Assembly: GCF_014648435.1 (NCBI RefSeq)
Contig: NZ_BMRC01000007.1
Location: 434,001-498,000 of the forward strand
DNA length: 64,000 nucleotides
Source of the DNA: Nonomuraea spiralis
Lineage (GTDB): Bacteria > Actinomycetota > Actinomycetes > Streptosporangiales > Streptosporangiaceae
Direction of reading: 5' to 3'
Shown here: one piece after another, positions 33,584 to 42,280 of the stretch
Layout: every line of letters begins with the position of its first letter
Position numbering within the stretch: position 1 is the stretch's first letter
Translations under genes and position numbers: made by a program
Notes under the pieces: model-generated
The model's input: the letters and a program-made list of their open reading frames with translations, nothing else
Database searches by the model: none
Told to the model about the DNA's origin: nothing

Positions 33584-33600
33584 GCGGGCCCCTTCCGGGT

Positions 33601-34452
33601 TCAGGCGGCGCTGATCGTCCAGCTCGCCACGTGTTCGTCGCCCGGCCGCAGCACGACCAGGTCGGTGCCGGAGTTGAAGGCGTCGGGCGGGCAGATCATC
33701 GGCTCGACCGCGACGCCCTCGTAGCCGAGCTGCCGGCTCGTGCAGACCTGCACCCAGGGCAGCACGGCCGCGTCCCAGGAGATGCGTACGCCGCCCACCC
33801 GCACCTCGCCGCGGTCGAGATCGGTGAAGGCGTGGTCGATCACGGTGTCGCGGACCGGGCGCGGCTTCCTGAAGTCGTACGGGGAGCCGGCGACGTCGGC
33901 CGGGCCGGCGGGCAGCAGCCGGTCGTCGCTCCTCAGGTAACGGGCGGCAGGCAGCTCCAGCTCCTCGCCGAGCAGCCACGGGTGTGGCCCGCAGCCGTAG
34001 GGGGCCTCGGCCTCGCCGGTGTTGCGGGCCGTGACCGTCGTGGTCAGGCCGCCCTCGCCGAGGCGGTGCTCCACCGACAGGCCCAGCGCGAACGGGTAGC
34101 CGGGCGCCGTGGCGATCTCGTACGTCAGCCGCGCCCGATCGGGCCCGGCCTCGGCGACCTTCCAGTCGACGACGGCGACCAGGCCGTGCAGCGCGTGGCC
34201 GCGTTCGGGCTCGGTCACCTCAAGCCGATGCTCGCGCCCCTGGAAGGTGTAGCGGGCGCCGCCCACCCGGTTGGGCCAGGGAGCGAGGACGGTGCCCGCG
34301 AAGTAGGGGACCGGGCCCTGCTCGGGCCAGGTCGTCACCAGGTCACGCCCGCCGTGCCGGAGCATCCTGAGCGCGGCGCCGCGCGGGCTGATCTGCGCGG
34401 TGTAGCCGCCGCCTTCGAGCTGGGGCACGGAGCAGGTCCTTTCGTCGGGCAT
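33601..34452 (-). CDS. Aldose 1-epimerase (galactose mutarotase)
   Basis: This 283-residue enzyme interconverts alpha and beta anomers of hexoses. The family motifs NRVGGARYTFQGREHRLEV, HALHGLV (catalytic His), YGCGPHPWL (second catalytic His) and YEGVAVEPMICPPDAFNSG (catalytic Glu) are all visible. It lies directly downstream of the beta-glucosidase/LacI operon on the same strand (40-base gap) and may process glucose released from beta-glucosides, so it may be an accessory member of that operon. Confidence 0.9.
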   Translation of the reverse strand: MPDERTCSVPQLEGGGYTAQISPRGAALRMLRHGGRDLVTTWPEQGPVPYFAGTVLAPWPNRVGGARYTFQGREHRLEVTEPERGHALHGLVAVVDWKVAEAGPDRARLTYEIATAPGYPFALGLSVEHRLGEGGLTTTVTARNTGEAEAPYGCGPHPWLLGEELELPAARYLRSDDRLLPAGPADVAGSPYDFRKPRPVRDTVIDHAFTDLDRGEVRVGGVRISWDAAVLPWVQVCTSRQLGYEGVAVEPMICPPDAFNSGTDLVVLRPGDEHVASWTISAA

Positions 34453-34492
34453 GATCGGGCCGGGCCAGGATATCCCCTGGTCAGACGGATGG

Positions 34493-35491
34493 TCAGGCGG
34501 ACTCCCGGCGAACCAGGTGCGTGTCGAGGATCACCACGGGCTGGCGCAGCTCCTCGCCGTTGATGCGGGCCACGAGGAGCTGGGCCATCTGGCGGCCCAT
34601 GGCCTCGGTCGGCTGGTGGACCGTGGTCAGCGGCGGGTCGGCGTGCAGCGCGGCCTTGGAGTCGTCGAAGCCGATCACGGCGACGTCGCCCGGGATCGCC
34701 TTGCCCGCGGCCTTGAGCACGCGCATCGCGCCCAGGGCCATCGGGTCGGAGGCGGCGAACACCGCGTCGAGGTCGGGACGGCTCTCCATCAGCTCGTGCA
34801 TCGCGGTGGCGCCGCTCTCCTCGGAGAAGTCCCCGAACGCCACGATCTCCGGCAGGCCCGAGGGCAGCAGCGCGTCGCGGTAGCCGGCCAGACGGTCGAC
34901 GCCCACGCCCATGTCCTGGGGGCCGGCGATCGTGGCGATCGCGGAACGGCCGAGGCCCAGCAGGTGCTTGACCGCCTGCCGGGCCCCTGCCCTGTTGTCC
35001 ATGTCCACGTAGCTGTAGGGGTCGAGGCCGACGGGCCTGCCGCCGAGCACGGTCGGCACGCCCATCTCCTCAAGCCTGCCCGGCAGCGGGTCGGCGCCGT
35101 GCAGCGACAGCAGCAGCACGCCGTCGACGTGCTGCCCCGTCAGGTAGGTCTCCAGCCGCTCGTGCTCCTCGGGGGAGCGCGCCATCGCCAGGATGAGCTG
35201 CAGCCCGGTCTCGGCCAGCGCCGAGCCGATGCCGCGGATCGTGCCCGCGAAGTACGGCTCGTCGAAGACCCGGAACTGGGACTCGGACACCACCAGGGCC
35301 ACCGTGTCGGTGCGGCGCGTGACAAGGGCACGCGCCGCCCTGTTGGGGACGTAGCCCAGCTCGCGGATGGCCAGCTCGACGGCCTCGCGGGCCTTGGCGC
35401 TGACGTTGGGCGAGCCGTTGATGACTCTCGACACCGTGCCCCGGCCCACACCGGCCCGAGCCGCGACTGCCTCAAGAGTCGGTCGGTTCAT
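34493..35491 (-). CDS. cebR: LacI family repressor, CebR-like
   Basis: The N-terminus PTLEAVAARAGVGRGTVSRVINGSPNVS of this 332-residue protein is the LacI helix-turn-helix plus hinge, and the rest is a periplasmic-binding-like sugar domain. Two copies of TGGGAGCGCTCCCA, the CebR box of streptomycetes, lie upstream of the sugar-transport operon of which this is the last regulatory gene, so I infer CebR: release by cellobiose or a related beta-glucoside. Unusually, it is co-directional and overlaps the end of the beta-glucosidase gene by 20 bases, not divergent from the transporter. Confidence 0.82.
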   Translation of the reverse strand: MNRPTLEAVAARAGVGRGTVSRVINGSPNVSAKAREAVELAIRELGYVPNRAARALVTRRTDTVALVVSESQFRVFDEPYFAGTIRGIGSALAETGLQLILAMARSPEEHERLETYLTGQHVDGVLLLSLHGADPLPGRLEEMGVPTVLGGRPVGLDPYSYVDMDNRAGARQAVKHLLGLGRSAIATIAGPQDMGVGVDRLAGYRDALLPSGLPEIVAFGDFSEESGATAMHELMESRPDLDAVFAASDPMALGAMRVLKAAGKAIPGDVAVIGFDDSKAALHADPPLTTVHQPTEAMGRQMAQLLVARINGEELRQPVVILDTHLVRRESA

Positions 35492-36881
35492 GTCGCCTAT
35501 TCTGCCGGATGATCTCCGAGTACCAGAGCGCGCTGTCCTTGAGCACCCGCTCCTGGGTCTCGAAGTCGACGTGGACCAGGCCGAAGCGCTTGCCGTAGCC
35601 CCAGGCCCATTCGAAGTTGTCCATCAGCGACCAGGCGAAATACCCCTGAAGGGGCACGCCCGCGTCGATCGCCTGCCGGCACGCGCCGAGGTGCGCCTCC
35701 ACGTACGCCCGCCGCTCGGCGTCGTGGATCCGGCCGTCGGCCGGCACGTCGTCGAAGGCGGCGCCGTTCTCGGAGACCACCATCGGGATCGGCGGGTAGT
35801 CCCGCGCCACCCGGGTGAGGACCTCGACCAGGCCGCCCTCGTCGATCTCCCAGCCCATCGCGGTGACCGGCCGGCCGCCGTTGACGAACGACACGTGCTC
35901 GCTGCCCACCCACGGCGAGGCCGTGTCCGTGGGGGCCGCCGCCGCCGACGCCTTGCCGCCGGGCTCGCCGGAGACCGTGAAACGGCTGTAGTAGTTCACC
36001 AGCAGCACGTCGATCGGAGCGTTGACGATCTTCATGTCGCCCGGCTGCACGAGGTCGTCGTCGAACGGGAGGTCGTTCAGGACGTCCTCGGGGTAGCGGC
36101 CGGTCAGCAGCGCGTCCAGGAAGAACCTGTTCTGCAGGCCGTCGATGCGGCGGGCCGCCTCCAGGTCCGCCTCGCTGCCGGTCGCGGGGGAGATCGCGTA
36201 CAGGTTGACGCAGCCGCCGACGCGGCGGGCGTCCATCGCCTGGACGGCCAGGCCGTGGGCGAGGTTGAGGTGATGCGCGCCCCTGATCGCGTTGCGCGGC
36301 TCACGCCGCCCCGGGGCGTGCTCGCCCGAGGCGTAGCCGAGGAACGCGGCGCACCATGGCTCGTTGACGGTGCTGAAGGTGTGCACGTGGTCCTTCAGCG
36401 CCTCGTGCACGATCGCGGCGTACTCGGCGAAGCGGTAGGCCGTGTCGCGGTTGGGCCAGCCCCCCTTGTCCTCCAGCTCCTGGGGCAGGTCCCAGTGGTA
36501 GAGGGTCAGCCAGGGGTCGATGTCGTGCCGCCTGAGCTCGTCGGTCAGCCGCTTGTAGAAGTCCAGGCCCTTCTGGTTGACCGCGCCCGAGCCGGTCGGC
36601 TGCACCCGGGGCCAGGACACCGAGAAGCGGTAGGCCGTCAGGCCCAGGTCCGCCATGATGGCGACGTCCTGCCGGTAGCGGTGGTAGTGGTCCATGGCCA
36701 CGTCGCCGTGGTGCCCGTTGAGCACCCGGCCCGGGGTCTTGGTGAAGGTGTCCCAGATGGAGGGGCCGCGCCCGTCCTCGGTGACCGCGCCCTCGATCTG
36801 GTACGCCGACGTCGCCGCCCCGAACGCGAAGCCGGCGGGGAAGCGCAGCCCGGCACGAGTCTGTTCCTCTTGAGTCGTCAC
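35472..36881 (-). CDS. bglC: GH1 beta-glucosidase
   Basis: This 469-residue family-1 glycosidase hydrolyses cellobiose or other beta-glucosides in the cytosol (no signal peptide). FPAGFAFGAATSAYQIEGA opens the barrel; the acid/base Glu is in TVNEPWC and the nucleophile Glu in VVSENGAAF; WAWGYGKRFGLVHVD is the aglycone/glucose-binding end. GTG 36881 overlaps the permease stop (GTGA); the upstream in-frame extension is permease DNA read in another frame. Position after a cebEFG-like transporter indicates intracellular hydrolysis of the imported disaccharide. Confidence 0.93.
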   Translation of the reverse strand: MTTQEEQTRAGLRFPAGFAFGAATSAYQIEGAVTEDGRGPSIWDTFTKTPGRVLNGHHGDVAMDHYHRYRQDVAIMADLGLTAYRFSVSWPRVQPTGSGAVNQKGLDFYKRLTDELRRHDIDPWLTLYHWDLPQELEDKGGWPNRDTAYRFAEYAAIVHEALKDHVHTFSTVNEPWCAAFLGYASGEHAPGRREPRNAIRGAHHLNLAHGLAVQAMDARRVGGCVNLYAISPATGSEADLEAARRIDGLQNRFFLDALLTGRYPEDVLNDLPFDDDLVQPGDMKIVNAPIDVLLVNYYSRFTVSGEPGGKASAAAAPTDTASPWVGSEHVSFVNGGRPVTAMGWEIDEGGLVEVLTRVARDYPPIPMVVSENGAAFDDVPADGRIHDAERRAYVEAHLGACRQAIDAGVPLQGYFAWSLMDNFEWAWGYGKRFGLVHVDFETQERVLKDSALWYSEIIRQNRRHEPTDS

Positions 36882-37708
36882 GCCTTGACCGCACCTTCCA
36901 TGAGTCCGCCGACGATCTGGCGGCCGAATGCGACGAATACCGCGATGAGCGGAATGATGGACAGCGCGGTACCCGCGAAGATCAGCGAGTAGCTGGTGGA
37001 GTAACGCGCGTTGAGCGAGTTGATGGCGATCTGCACGGTCGGGTTGTCGGGGGTCAGCACGATCAGCGGCCACATGTAGTCGTTCCACATGAGCATGAAG
37101 GTGTTGATGCCCAGCACCGCCATGCCCGGACGCACGGCCGGCAGCACGACGTTCCACCAGATCCGCAGCGTCGCCGCGCCGTCGACCCTGGCCGCCTCGA
37201 CCAGTTCGTTCGGCACGGCCTGACGGGTGTACTGCGTCATCAGGAACACGCCGAACCCGTTGAGCAGGTACGGCAGGATGATCGCCTTGAGCGTGCCGGT
37301 CCACTCCAGGCTCACCATCATGCGGTAGAGCGGGACCACGCCCATCTGCTGGAGCGGCACCGCCATCGTCAGCAGCACGAGCAGCAGCAGGATGTTGCGG
37401 CCCTTGAACCGCAGGCTGGCGAAGGCGAACCCGGCCAGGGTGGAGATGATCACCACGGAGACGGTGACGATCGCCGCGCTGAAGAAGGAGTTGGTCAGGC
37501 CGAGCAGGAAGTGCGCGTCCTCGTTCTCGAGCACCGCGACGATGTTCTCGCCCAGGTTGCCGCCGGGCAGGAACTTCGGCGGCACCGACACGGCGTCGGA
37601 GTTCGTGCGCGAGGCGATGACCAGCATCCAGTACAGCGGGAACGCCGACAGGAAGATGGCCAGCCCCAGCATGACCCGTGTCATGACGGTCGGTTTCCAG
37701 CCGGTCAC
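36878..37708 (-). CDS. cebG: ABC sugar permease (CebG-like)
   Basis: The 276-residue MalG-type permease has six hydrophobic segments and the EAA loop VEAARVDGAATLRIWWNVVLPAVRPG at about 180-205, which contacts the ATPase. GTG 37708 overlaps the stop of the first permease gene. No ATPase gene exists in the operon, as in cebEFG systems that share the MsiK ATPase encoded elsewhere. Confidence 0.9.
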   Translation of the reverse strand: MTGWKPTVMTRVMLGLAIFLSAFPLYWMLVIASRTNSDAVSVPPKFLPGGNLGENIVAVLENEDAHFLLGLTNSFFSAAIVTVSVVIISTLAGFAFASLRFKGRNILLLLVLLTMAVPLQQMGVVPLYRMMVSLEWTGTLKAIILPYLLNGFGVFLMTQYTRQAVPNELVEAARVDGAATLRIWWNVVLPAVRPGMAVLGINTFMLMWNDYMWPLIVLTPDNPTVQIAINSLNARYSTSYSLIFAGTALSIIPLIAVFVAFGRQIVGGLMEGAVKA

Positions 37709-38661
37709 TTGGCGCCTCCGATCCGCCGGACGAACAGGAAGTTGACGGCCGCGCCGATGAGGATCAGCAGGAACAGCAGCCAGGCGGCCGCCGCGGCGTA
37801 GCCGTAGTCGAACTCGCGGAAGCCCTGCTTGACGACGAACATCGCCACCGTCTGGAACTGGCCCTGCGAGCCGCCGTCCACGTTGCCGTTGTAGAAGGTG
37901 GTCGGCTCGGAGAACAGCGTCAGGCCGCCGATCGTGGAGTTGAGCACCACGAAGATCATGGTCGGGCGCAACATCGGCAGGGTGATCTGCCAGAACTGCC
38001 GCCGCCGGGAGGCGCCGTCGATGGCGGCCGCCTCGTACAGGTCCTTGGGGATCGTCTGCATGCCGGCCAGGAAGATGATGGCGTTGTAGCCCGTCCAGCG
38101 CCAGTCGACCATCGCGGCGATGGCCAGCCAGGACGGGAGGCGCTCGGCCCGCCAGTTGATCTTCTCGACGCCGAACATGCCGAGGACCCAGTTGACCAGG
38201 CCCCAGTCGCGCGCGAACAGCTGGGTGAACACCACCGCGACCGCGACCACCGAGGTGACCAGCGGCAGCAGCACGCTCATGCGGATCGGCAGGCGCCAGC
38301 GGAACTTCTTGTTCAGCGCGTTGGCCAGGAACAGCGCCATCAGCATCTGCGGGATCGTGGCCAGCAGGAAGATGCCGACGGTGTTGGTGACGGCGTTCCA
38401 GAAGTCCTCGTCGGTCAGCAGCGCGGTGTAGTTGCCCAGGCCGGCCCACTCGGTGTCGCCGGCCAGGTCGTAGTCGTAGAGCGAGTAGTAGAGCGTGAAG
38501 GCCAGCGGGAACAGCCCGAAGGCGGCGAACAGCAGGAAGTACGGGGACACCAGGGCGTACGGCATGGCCTTGACGTCGAGTCGAGAACGCCAGAGGCGGC
38601 CGGGCGGGCGGTCGCGGCGATGGTTGTTCCGCGCCGCCCGCGGAAGGGTGTCGAGGCTCAT
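37705..38661 (-). CDS. cebF: ABC sugar permease (CebF-like)
   Basis: A 318-residue MalF-type permease: basic cytoplasmic head, six hydrophobic segments, and EAA loop YEAAAIDGASRRRQFWQITLPMLRP around 215-240. AAAGG precedes the ATG. It follows the binding-protein gene after a 55-base gap that holds a strong hairpin, which may lower its expression relative to the receptor. Imports the substrate delivered by the CebE-like lipoprotein. Confidence 0.9.
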   Translation of the reverse strand: MSLDTLPRAARNNHRRDRPPGRLWRSRLDVKAMPYALVSPYFLLFAAFGLFPLAFTLYYSLYDYDLAGDTEWAGLGNYTALLTDEDFWNAVTNTVGIFLLATIPQMLMALFLANALNKKFRWRLPIRMSVLLPLVTSVVAVAVVFTQLFARDWGLVNWVLGMFGVEKINWRAERLPSWLAIAAMVDWRWTGYNAIIFLAGMQTIPKDLYEAAAIDGASRRRQFWQITLPMLRPTMIFVVLNSTIGGLTLFSEPTTFYNGNVDGGSQGQFQTVAMFVVKQGFREFDYGYAAAAAWLLFLLILIGAAVNFLFVRRIGGAK

Positions 38662-38681
38662 AACAGACCTTTCAGCGGCAA

Positions 38682-38707
38682 GCCCGGCCCGCGCTCGCGG
38701 GCCGGGC
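38682..38707 (-). terminator. Intra-operon hairpin between binding-protein and permease genes
   Basis: GCCCGGCCCGC (38682-38692) and GCGGGCCGGGC (38697-38707) form a perfect 11-bp stem with a 4-nt loop. Stem-loops at this place in sugar-ABC operons often cause partial termination or protect the receptor mRNA. Confidence 0.75.
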
Positions 38708-38716
38708 GGGGGAAGA

Positions 38717-40057
38717 TCAGCCCGCGGCCTTCACCGCGTCGTCGACCAGTTGCTGCCAGGCCTTGTCGTAGGGGACCGAGCCGTCGTCCATGCCCTGGAC
38801 GACCGACTCGACCGCGTTCTTGACCTGCGCGTGCTTCACGCCCAGGAAGACCGGCTGCAGGCTCTCCGCGGACTTGGCGAAGATCTCACCGATCGGGGCG
38901 TCGCTGAAGAACTCGTTCTTCGCGCCCTGCACGGCGGTGTCGGCCTGCGCCTTGCTGTTGCTCGGCATGTTGCCGAAGTCGGTGAAGATGCTCGCCTCGG
39001 TCTGCGCGCCGGTCAGGTAGTCGGCGACCTGCGCGGCCTCCTTCGGGTGCTTGGACTGCTTGGGCACGGCCAGCCACGAGCCGCCCCAGTTGCCGCCGCC
39101 GCCGGGCACCGAGGCGACGTCCCACTTGCCCTTCATGCCGTCGCCGGCGTTGCCGGAGACCACGCCGAGCATCCAGGACGGGCAGCCGACCGTGGCGAAG
39201 GCGCCCTTCTGGGTGCCCGCGGCCCACTCGTCGGTGAAGTTGCGCAGCTTGGCCGTCAGGCCGGACTGGCTGAGCTTCGAGGCGAAGTCGAAGCCCGCCT
39301 TCACCGCCGGGTTCTTGTCGACGATGAGGTTGTTGTCCTTGTCGAAGTAGGCGACGTTGCCGTTCTTGGCCGCCTCCTGGTACAGCACCACGTTGTAGAG
39401 CGTGTTCGTGCCGTCGGTGAACTTGGTGTCCTTCACCTTCGCCTGGAACTGCTGGCCGACCTTCATGAAGTCGTCCCACGTCGGCCACAGCGCCGCGACC
39501 TTCTCGCGGTCCGTGGGCAGCCCGGCCTTCTTGAACAGGTCCGCGCGGTAGCAGAGGCTCATGCCGCCGATGTCGGTGCCGAGGCCGAAGATCTTGCCGT
39601 CGGCCGTGACGCCGTTCTCCCACTTCCAGGCCGGGAAGTCGGCCTTGCGGCCCTCAAGGCCGTACTCCTTCAGGTCGGCCCACCACTCGGGGTGCGCCTT
39701 GGCCAGGCCCATGCCGCCCTCGTCGATGCCGACGACGTCGCCCGCGCCGTTGCCGGACTGCAACCACTGGATCATCTGCGGCCAGTACTGCTGCTCGAAC
39801 TGGTCGGTCAGGTGCTCTTCCTTGATCTGGATGTCCTTGTGCTCGGCGTTCCACTTCTCGATGGCGTTCTTGTAGCCGAAGTTGGAGCCGCCGCCGAAGG
39901 TCTGCACCCGGATCGTGACGGGCTCGGCGGCCGCGGAGGAGGCGGGGGCGTTGCTGGCGGCCGGCGTGTCGCCGCCGCTGCCGCACGACGCGACGGTCAG
40001 CGCCGCCGCGGCCAGGGCTGAGGCCGCGGCCAGACCGCGACGCTTGCTGATCATCAT
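38717..40057 (-). CDS. cebE: Sugar-binding lipoprotein (CebE-like)
   Basis: This 446-residue extracytoplasmic receptor begins with MMISKRRG, a hydrophobic stretch and lipobox VASC with Cys25. The body is an ABC sugar-binding fold (TIRVQTFGGGSNFGYKNAIEKW, FDKDNNLIVDKNPAVKAGFDFA, GGNWGGSWLAVPKQSKHPKEAA). It should bind cellobiose or a related oligosaccharide; the CebR boxes upstream support that. AAGGGG precedes the tandem ATG ATG start. First gene of the transporter operon. Confidence 0.9.
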   Translation of the reverse strand: MMISKRRGLAAASALAAAALTVASCGSGGDTPAASNAPASSAAAEPVTIRVQTFGGGSNFGYKNAIEKWNAEHKDIQIKEEHLTDQFEQQYWPQMIQWLQSGNGAGDVVGIDEGGMGLAKAHPEWWADLKEYGLEGRKADFPAWKWENGVTADGKIFGLGTDIGGMSLCYRADLFKKAGLPTDREKVAALWPTWDDFMKVGQQFQAKVKDTKFTDGTNTLYNVVLYQEAAKNGNVAYFDKDNNLIVDKNPAVKAGFDFASKLSQSGLTAKLRNFTDEWAAGTQKGAFATVGCPSWMLGVVSGNAGDGMKGKWDVASVPGGGGNWGGSWLAVPKQSKHPKEAAQVADYLTGAQTEASIFTDFGNMPSNSKAQADTAVQGAKNEFFSDAPIGEIFAKSAESLQPVFLGVKHAQVKNAVESVVQGMDDGSVPYDKAWQQLVDDAVKAAG

Positions 40058-40128
40058 GGTGGGACCCCTTCTCGGGTGAATGGTGGGGAGGTGCACCGCG
40101 GCACGCGCTCCGCCGCGGTGGGAGTGTT

Positions 40129-40142
40129 TGGGAGCGCTCCCA
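40129..40142. promoter_or_regulatory. CebR box 1 (proximal)
   Basis: TGGGAGCGCTCCCA is a perfect 14-bp palindrome identical to the CebR operator described in Streptomyces. It lies 72 bases upstream of the cebE-like start, downstream of a candidate TTGACG box, i.e. in a position to block transcription. Confidence 0.88.
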
Positions 40143-40258
40143 CAAAGGGTGCACTTACCGGCTGTCTCCGTCAATCCGCCGAAACGGAACCGTTACCAAC
40201 CGTGCGATTTGCCACCCCTAATCAGGATTTATCGGCATGAAGGGTGTAAAGGGCTGCT

Positions 40259-40272
40259 TGGGAGCGCTCCCA
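40259..40272. promoter_or_regulatory. CebR box 2 (distal)
   Basis: A second identical TGGGAGCGCTCCCA lies 130 bases from the first (start to start). The 342 bases between cebE-like and sigma genes hold these two boxes and no gene. Two sites may allow looping by a tetramer, or serve separate promoters. Confidence 0.85.
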
Positions 40273-40399
40273 CCTCAAGAGACATCTTTTGTGCCGCATC
40301 AAGGGCATGTCGCCCGGACAGCCTGGCCTTGCTCCCGGTTGCGCCCCGCTGTCACCCTGTGTGACGGCCGTCTGGCACGTTCCAAACCTCCCGCCCGCC

Positions 40400-41638
40400 T
40401 CAGCAGGCGGCGGCGCGCTCGCCCAGCAGGGCCCGCTCGCGGGCGTTGCGCGTCATCGAGGCCGCCCGCTCGAACTCGGCCCGCGCCTCGCCGCGCCGGC
40501 CCAGCTTGAACAGCAGGTCGCCGCGGACGCTCGGCAGCAGGTGGTAGCCCTTGAGCGACGGCTCGTCCACGATCTGGTCGAGCAGCTCCAGGCCGACCGC
40601 CGGGCCGTAGGCCATCGACAGCGCGACCGCGCGGTTGAGCTCGACGACGGGGGAGCGCGCCAGCCGGGCCAGCGACTCGTACAGGGCCGCGATGCGTACC
40701 CAGTCGGTGTCGCCGGGATCGACCGCGCGGGCGTGGCAGGCGGCGATGGCGGCCTGCAACACGTACGGGCCGTCCGTGCCGCCGCCCAGCTCCTCCGCCC
40801 GCGCCAGAGCCGCGAGCCCGCGGCCGATGAGCAGCCGGTCCCATACGCTGCGATCCTGCTCCAGCAGCAGCACCGGCTCGCCGGACGACCCCACGCGCGC
40901 CGCCGCCCTGGACGCCTGGATCTCCATGAGCGCGACCAGCCCGTGCACCTCGGGCTCGGCGGGCATCAGCCCGGCCAGCACCCGGCCCAGCCGCAGCGCG
41001 TCCTCGCACAGGGCGGGCCGCATCCAGTCGTCGCCCGCGGTCGCCGAGTAACCCTCGTTGAAGATCAGGTAGATGACCTCCAGCACGGACGACAACCGCC
41101 CCGCCAGCTCCGCCCCCTGCGGCACCTCGAACGGCACCCGCCGCTCGGCCAGGGTGCGCTTGGCACGCACGATCCGCTGGGCCGCCGTCGATTCGGGGAT
41201 CAGGAACGCGCGGGCGATCTCGCCGGTGCTCAGCCCGCCGAGCACCCGCAACGTCAGCGCCACCCGCGCCTCCGTCGACAACGCCGGATGGCAGGCGGTG
41301 AAGACCAGCCGCAGCAGGTCGTCCTCGATCTCGTCGGCCTCGGGCGGCTCGTCCCCGGCGCTCTCCAGCCGGTGGCCCAGCTCGGCCAGGTTGCGCGCCA
41401 TCCGTTCGTTGCGGCGGATCAGGTCGATGGCGCGGCGCTTGGACACCGTCATCAGCCAGGCGCCGGGGTTGCGCGGCACGCCGGACTCCGGCCACTGCTC
41501 CAGGGCCGCGACCAGCGCGTCCTGGGCCAGCTCCTCGGCGAGGCCGACGTCGCGGACCAGCCCGGCGAGCCCGGCGATGAGCCGGGCCGCCTCGATCCGC
41601 CAGACCGCCTCGATCGCGCGGTGGGTGTCGGAAGCCAT
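40400..41638 (-). CDS. ECF42-type RNA polymerase sigma factor with C-terminal TPR-like extension
   Basis: The 412-residue protein has sigma region 2 at the N-terminus (ELAQDALVAALEQWPESG, PGAWLMTVSKRRAIDLIRR), region 4 near 120-170 (LTLRVLGGLSTGEIARAFLIPESTAAQRIVRAKRTL) and a ~230-residue helical extension (DUF6596/TPR-like, with RARAVDPGDTDWVRIAALYESL). ECF42 factors lack a classical anti-sigma and are encoded next to DGPF/YCII proteins, exactly as here (46-base gap). The extension is required for activity in studied members. Start at ATG 41638; GTG one codon earlier is possible. Confidence 0.92.
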   Translation of the reverse strand: MASDTHRAIEAVWRIEAARLIAGLAGLVRDVGLAEELAQDALVAALEQWPESGVPRNPGAWLMTVSKRRAIDLIRRNERMARNLAELGHRLESAGDEPPEADEIEDDLLRLVFTACHPALSTEARVALTLRVLGGLSTGEIARAFLIPESTAAQRIVRAKRTLAERRVPFEVPQGAELAGRLSSVLEVIYLIFNEGYSATAGDDWMRPALCEDALRLGRVLAGLMPAEPEVHGLVALMEIQASRAAARVGSSGEPVLLLEQDRSVWDRLLIGRGLAALARAEELGGGTDGPYVLQAAIAACHARAVDPGDTDWVRIAALYESLARLARSPVVELNRAVALSMAYGPAVGLELLDQIVDEPSLKGYHLLPSVRGDLLFKLGRRGEARAEFERAASMTRNARERALLGERAAAC

Positions 41639-41684
41639 CACCGGCCCATGACACCAGCCCGCGCCCGCGGCCCGCAAGCGGAGG

Positions 41685-42122
41685 TCAGTGCTCCCGTCCG
41701 CCCAGACGCCGGCGCATGGCCTTCTCCCGTTCGATCTCCGCCGGGTCGGAGGAGCCCGCGTCGGGCGCGTCGGAGGGGTCGTGCACCCGCCACACGTCGA
41801 GCCCGATGCCCTCATGGCCACCGGGTACGGGCAGGCGCAGCGCCCACTCGATGGCCTCCTCCCTGGACTTCACCTGGATCAGCCAGAACCCGGCGATCAG
41901 CTCCTTGGCCTCGGCGAACGGCCCGTCGATCACGCTCGCCCCGCCGGCGCTGTAGGCGATCTGCGCACCCTGCGAGCTGGGGTAGAGCCCTTCGGCGGCC
42001 AGCAGCACGCCCGCCTTGGCCAGCGCCTCGTTGTAGGCGTGCATGTTGTCGACGATCTCCTGGCTGGGCAGTTCCCCGGCCTCGGTCGCCGGATTCGCCT
42101 TGCCGACGATCATGAATTTCAC
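41685..42122 (-). CDS. DGPF/YCII-related domain protein, partner of ECF42 sigma
   Basis: This 145-residue protein starts MKFMIVGKANPATEAGE and has the DGPFAEAKELIAGFWLIQV motif that names the DGPF family. YCII-like domains are small dimeric folds thought to bind ligands or act as enzymes. GTG 42122 is preceded by AAGGGA. It is the first gene of the DGPF-sigma operon and follows a promoter resembling the ECF42 recognition motif, so the sigma factor likely drives its own operon. Confidence 0.9.
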   Translation of the reverse strand: MKFMIVGKANPATEAGELPSQEIVDNMHAYNEALAKAGVLLAAEGLYPSSQGAQIAYSAGGASVIDGPFAEAKELIAGFWLIQVKSREEAIEWALRLPVPGGHEGIGLDVWRVHDPSDAPDAGSSDPAEIEREKAMRRRLGGREH

Positions 42123-42176
42123 GCTGCGGTCCCTTCCGTCGCACGGCCCCCGCTCCGGGGCCGGTCCCGTATGCGC

Positions 42177-42203
42177 GTCGAACGGGCGCCGGCCGGATCG
42201 ACA
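42177..42203 (-). promoter_or_regulatory. Candidate ECF42 autoregulatory promoter
   Basis: On the minus strand TGTCGA (42203-42198) and CGAC (42180-42177) are 17 bases apart, 55 bases upstream of the DGPF gene. TGTCGA with a CGA-type -10 is, as I recall, the motif reported for ECF42 promoters. Confidence 0.55.
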
Positions 42204-42280
42204 CGCGGGCCGTCCCGTCTCAGGGCACGGTACGGGAAACGCCGGTGAAAGGCAGGCCCGGGATGTGCCATTCTCGACCC

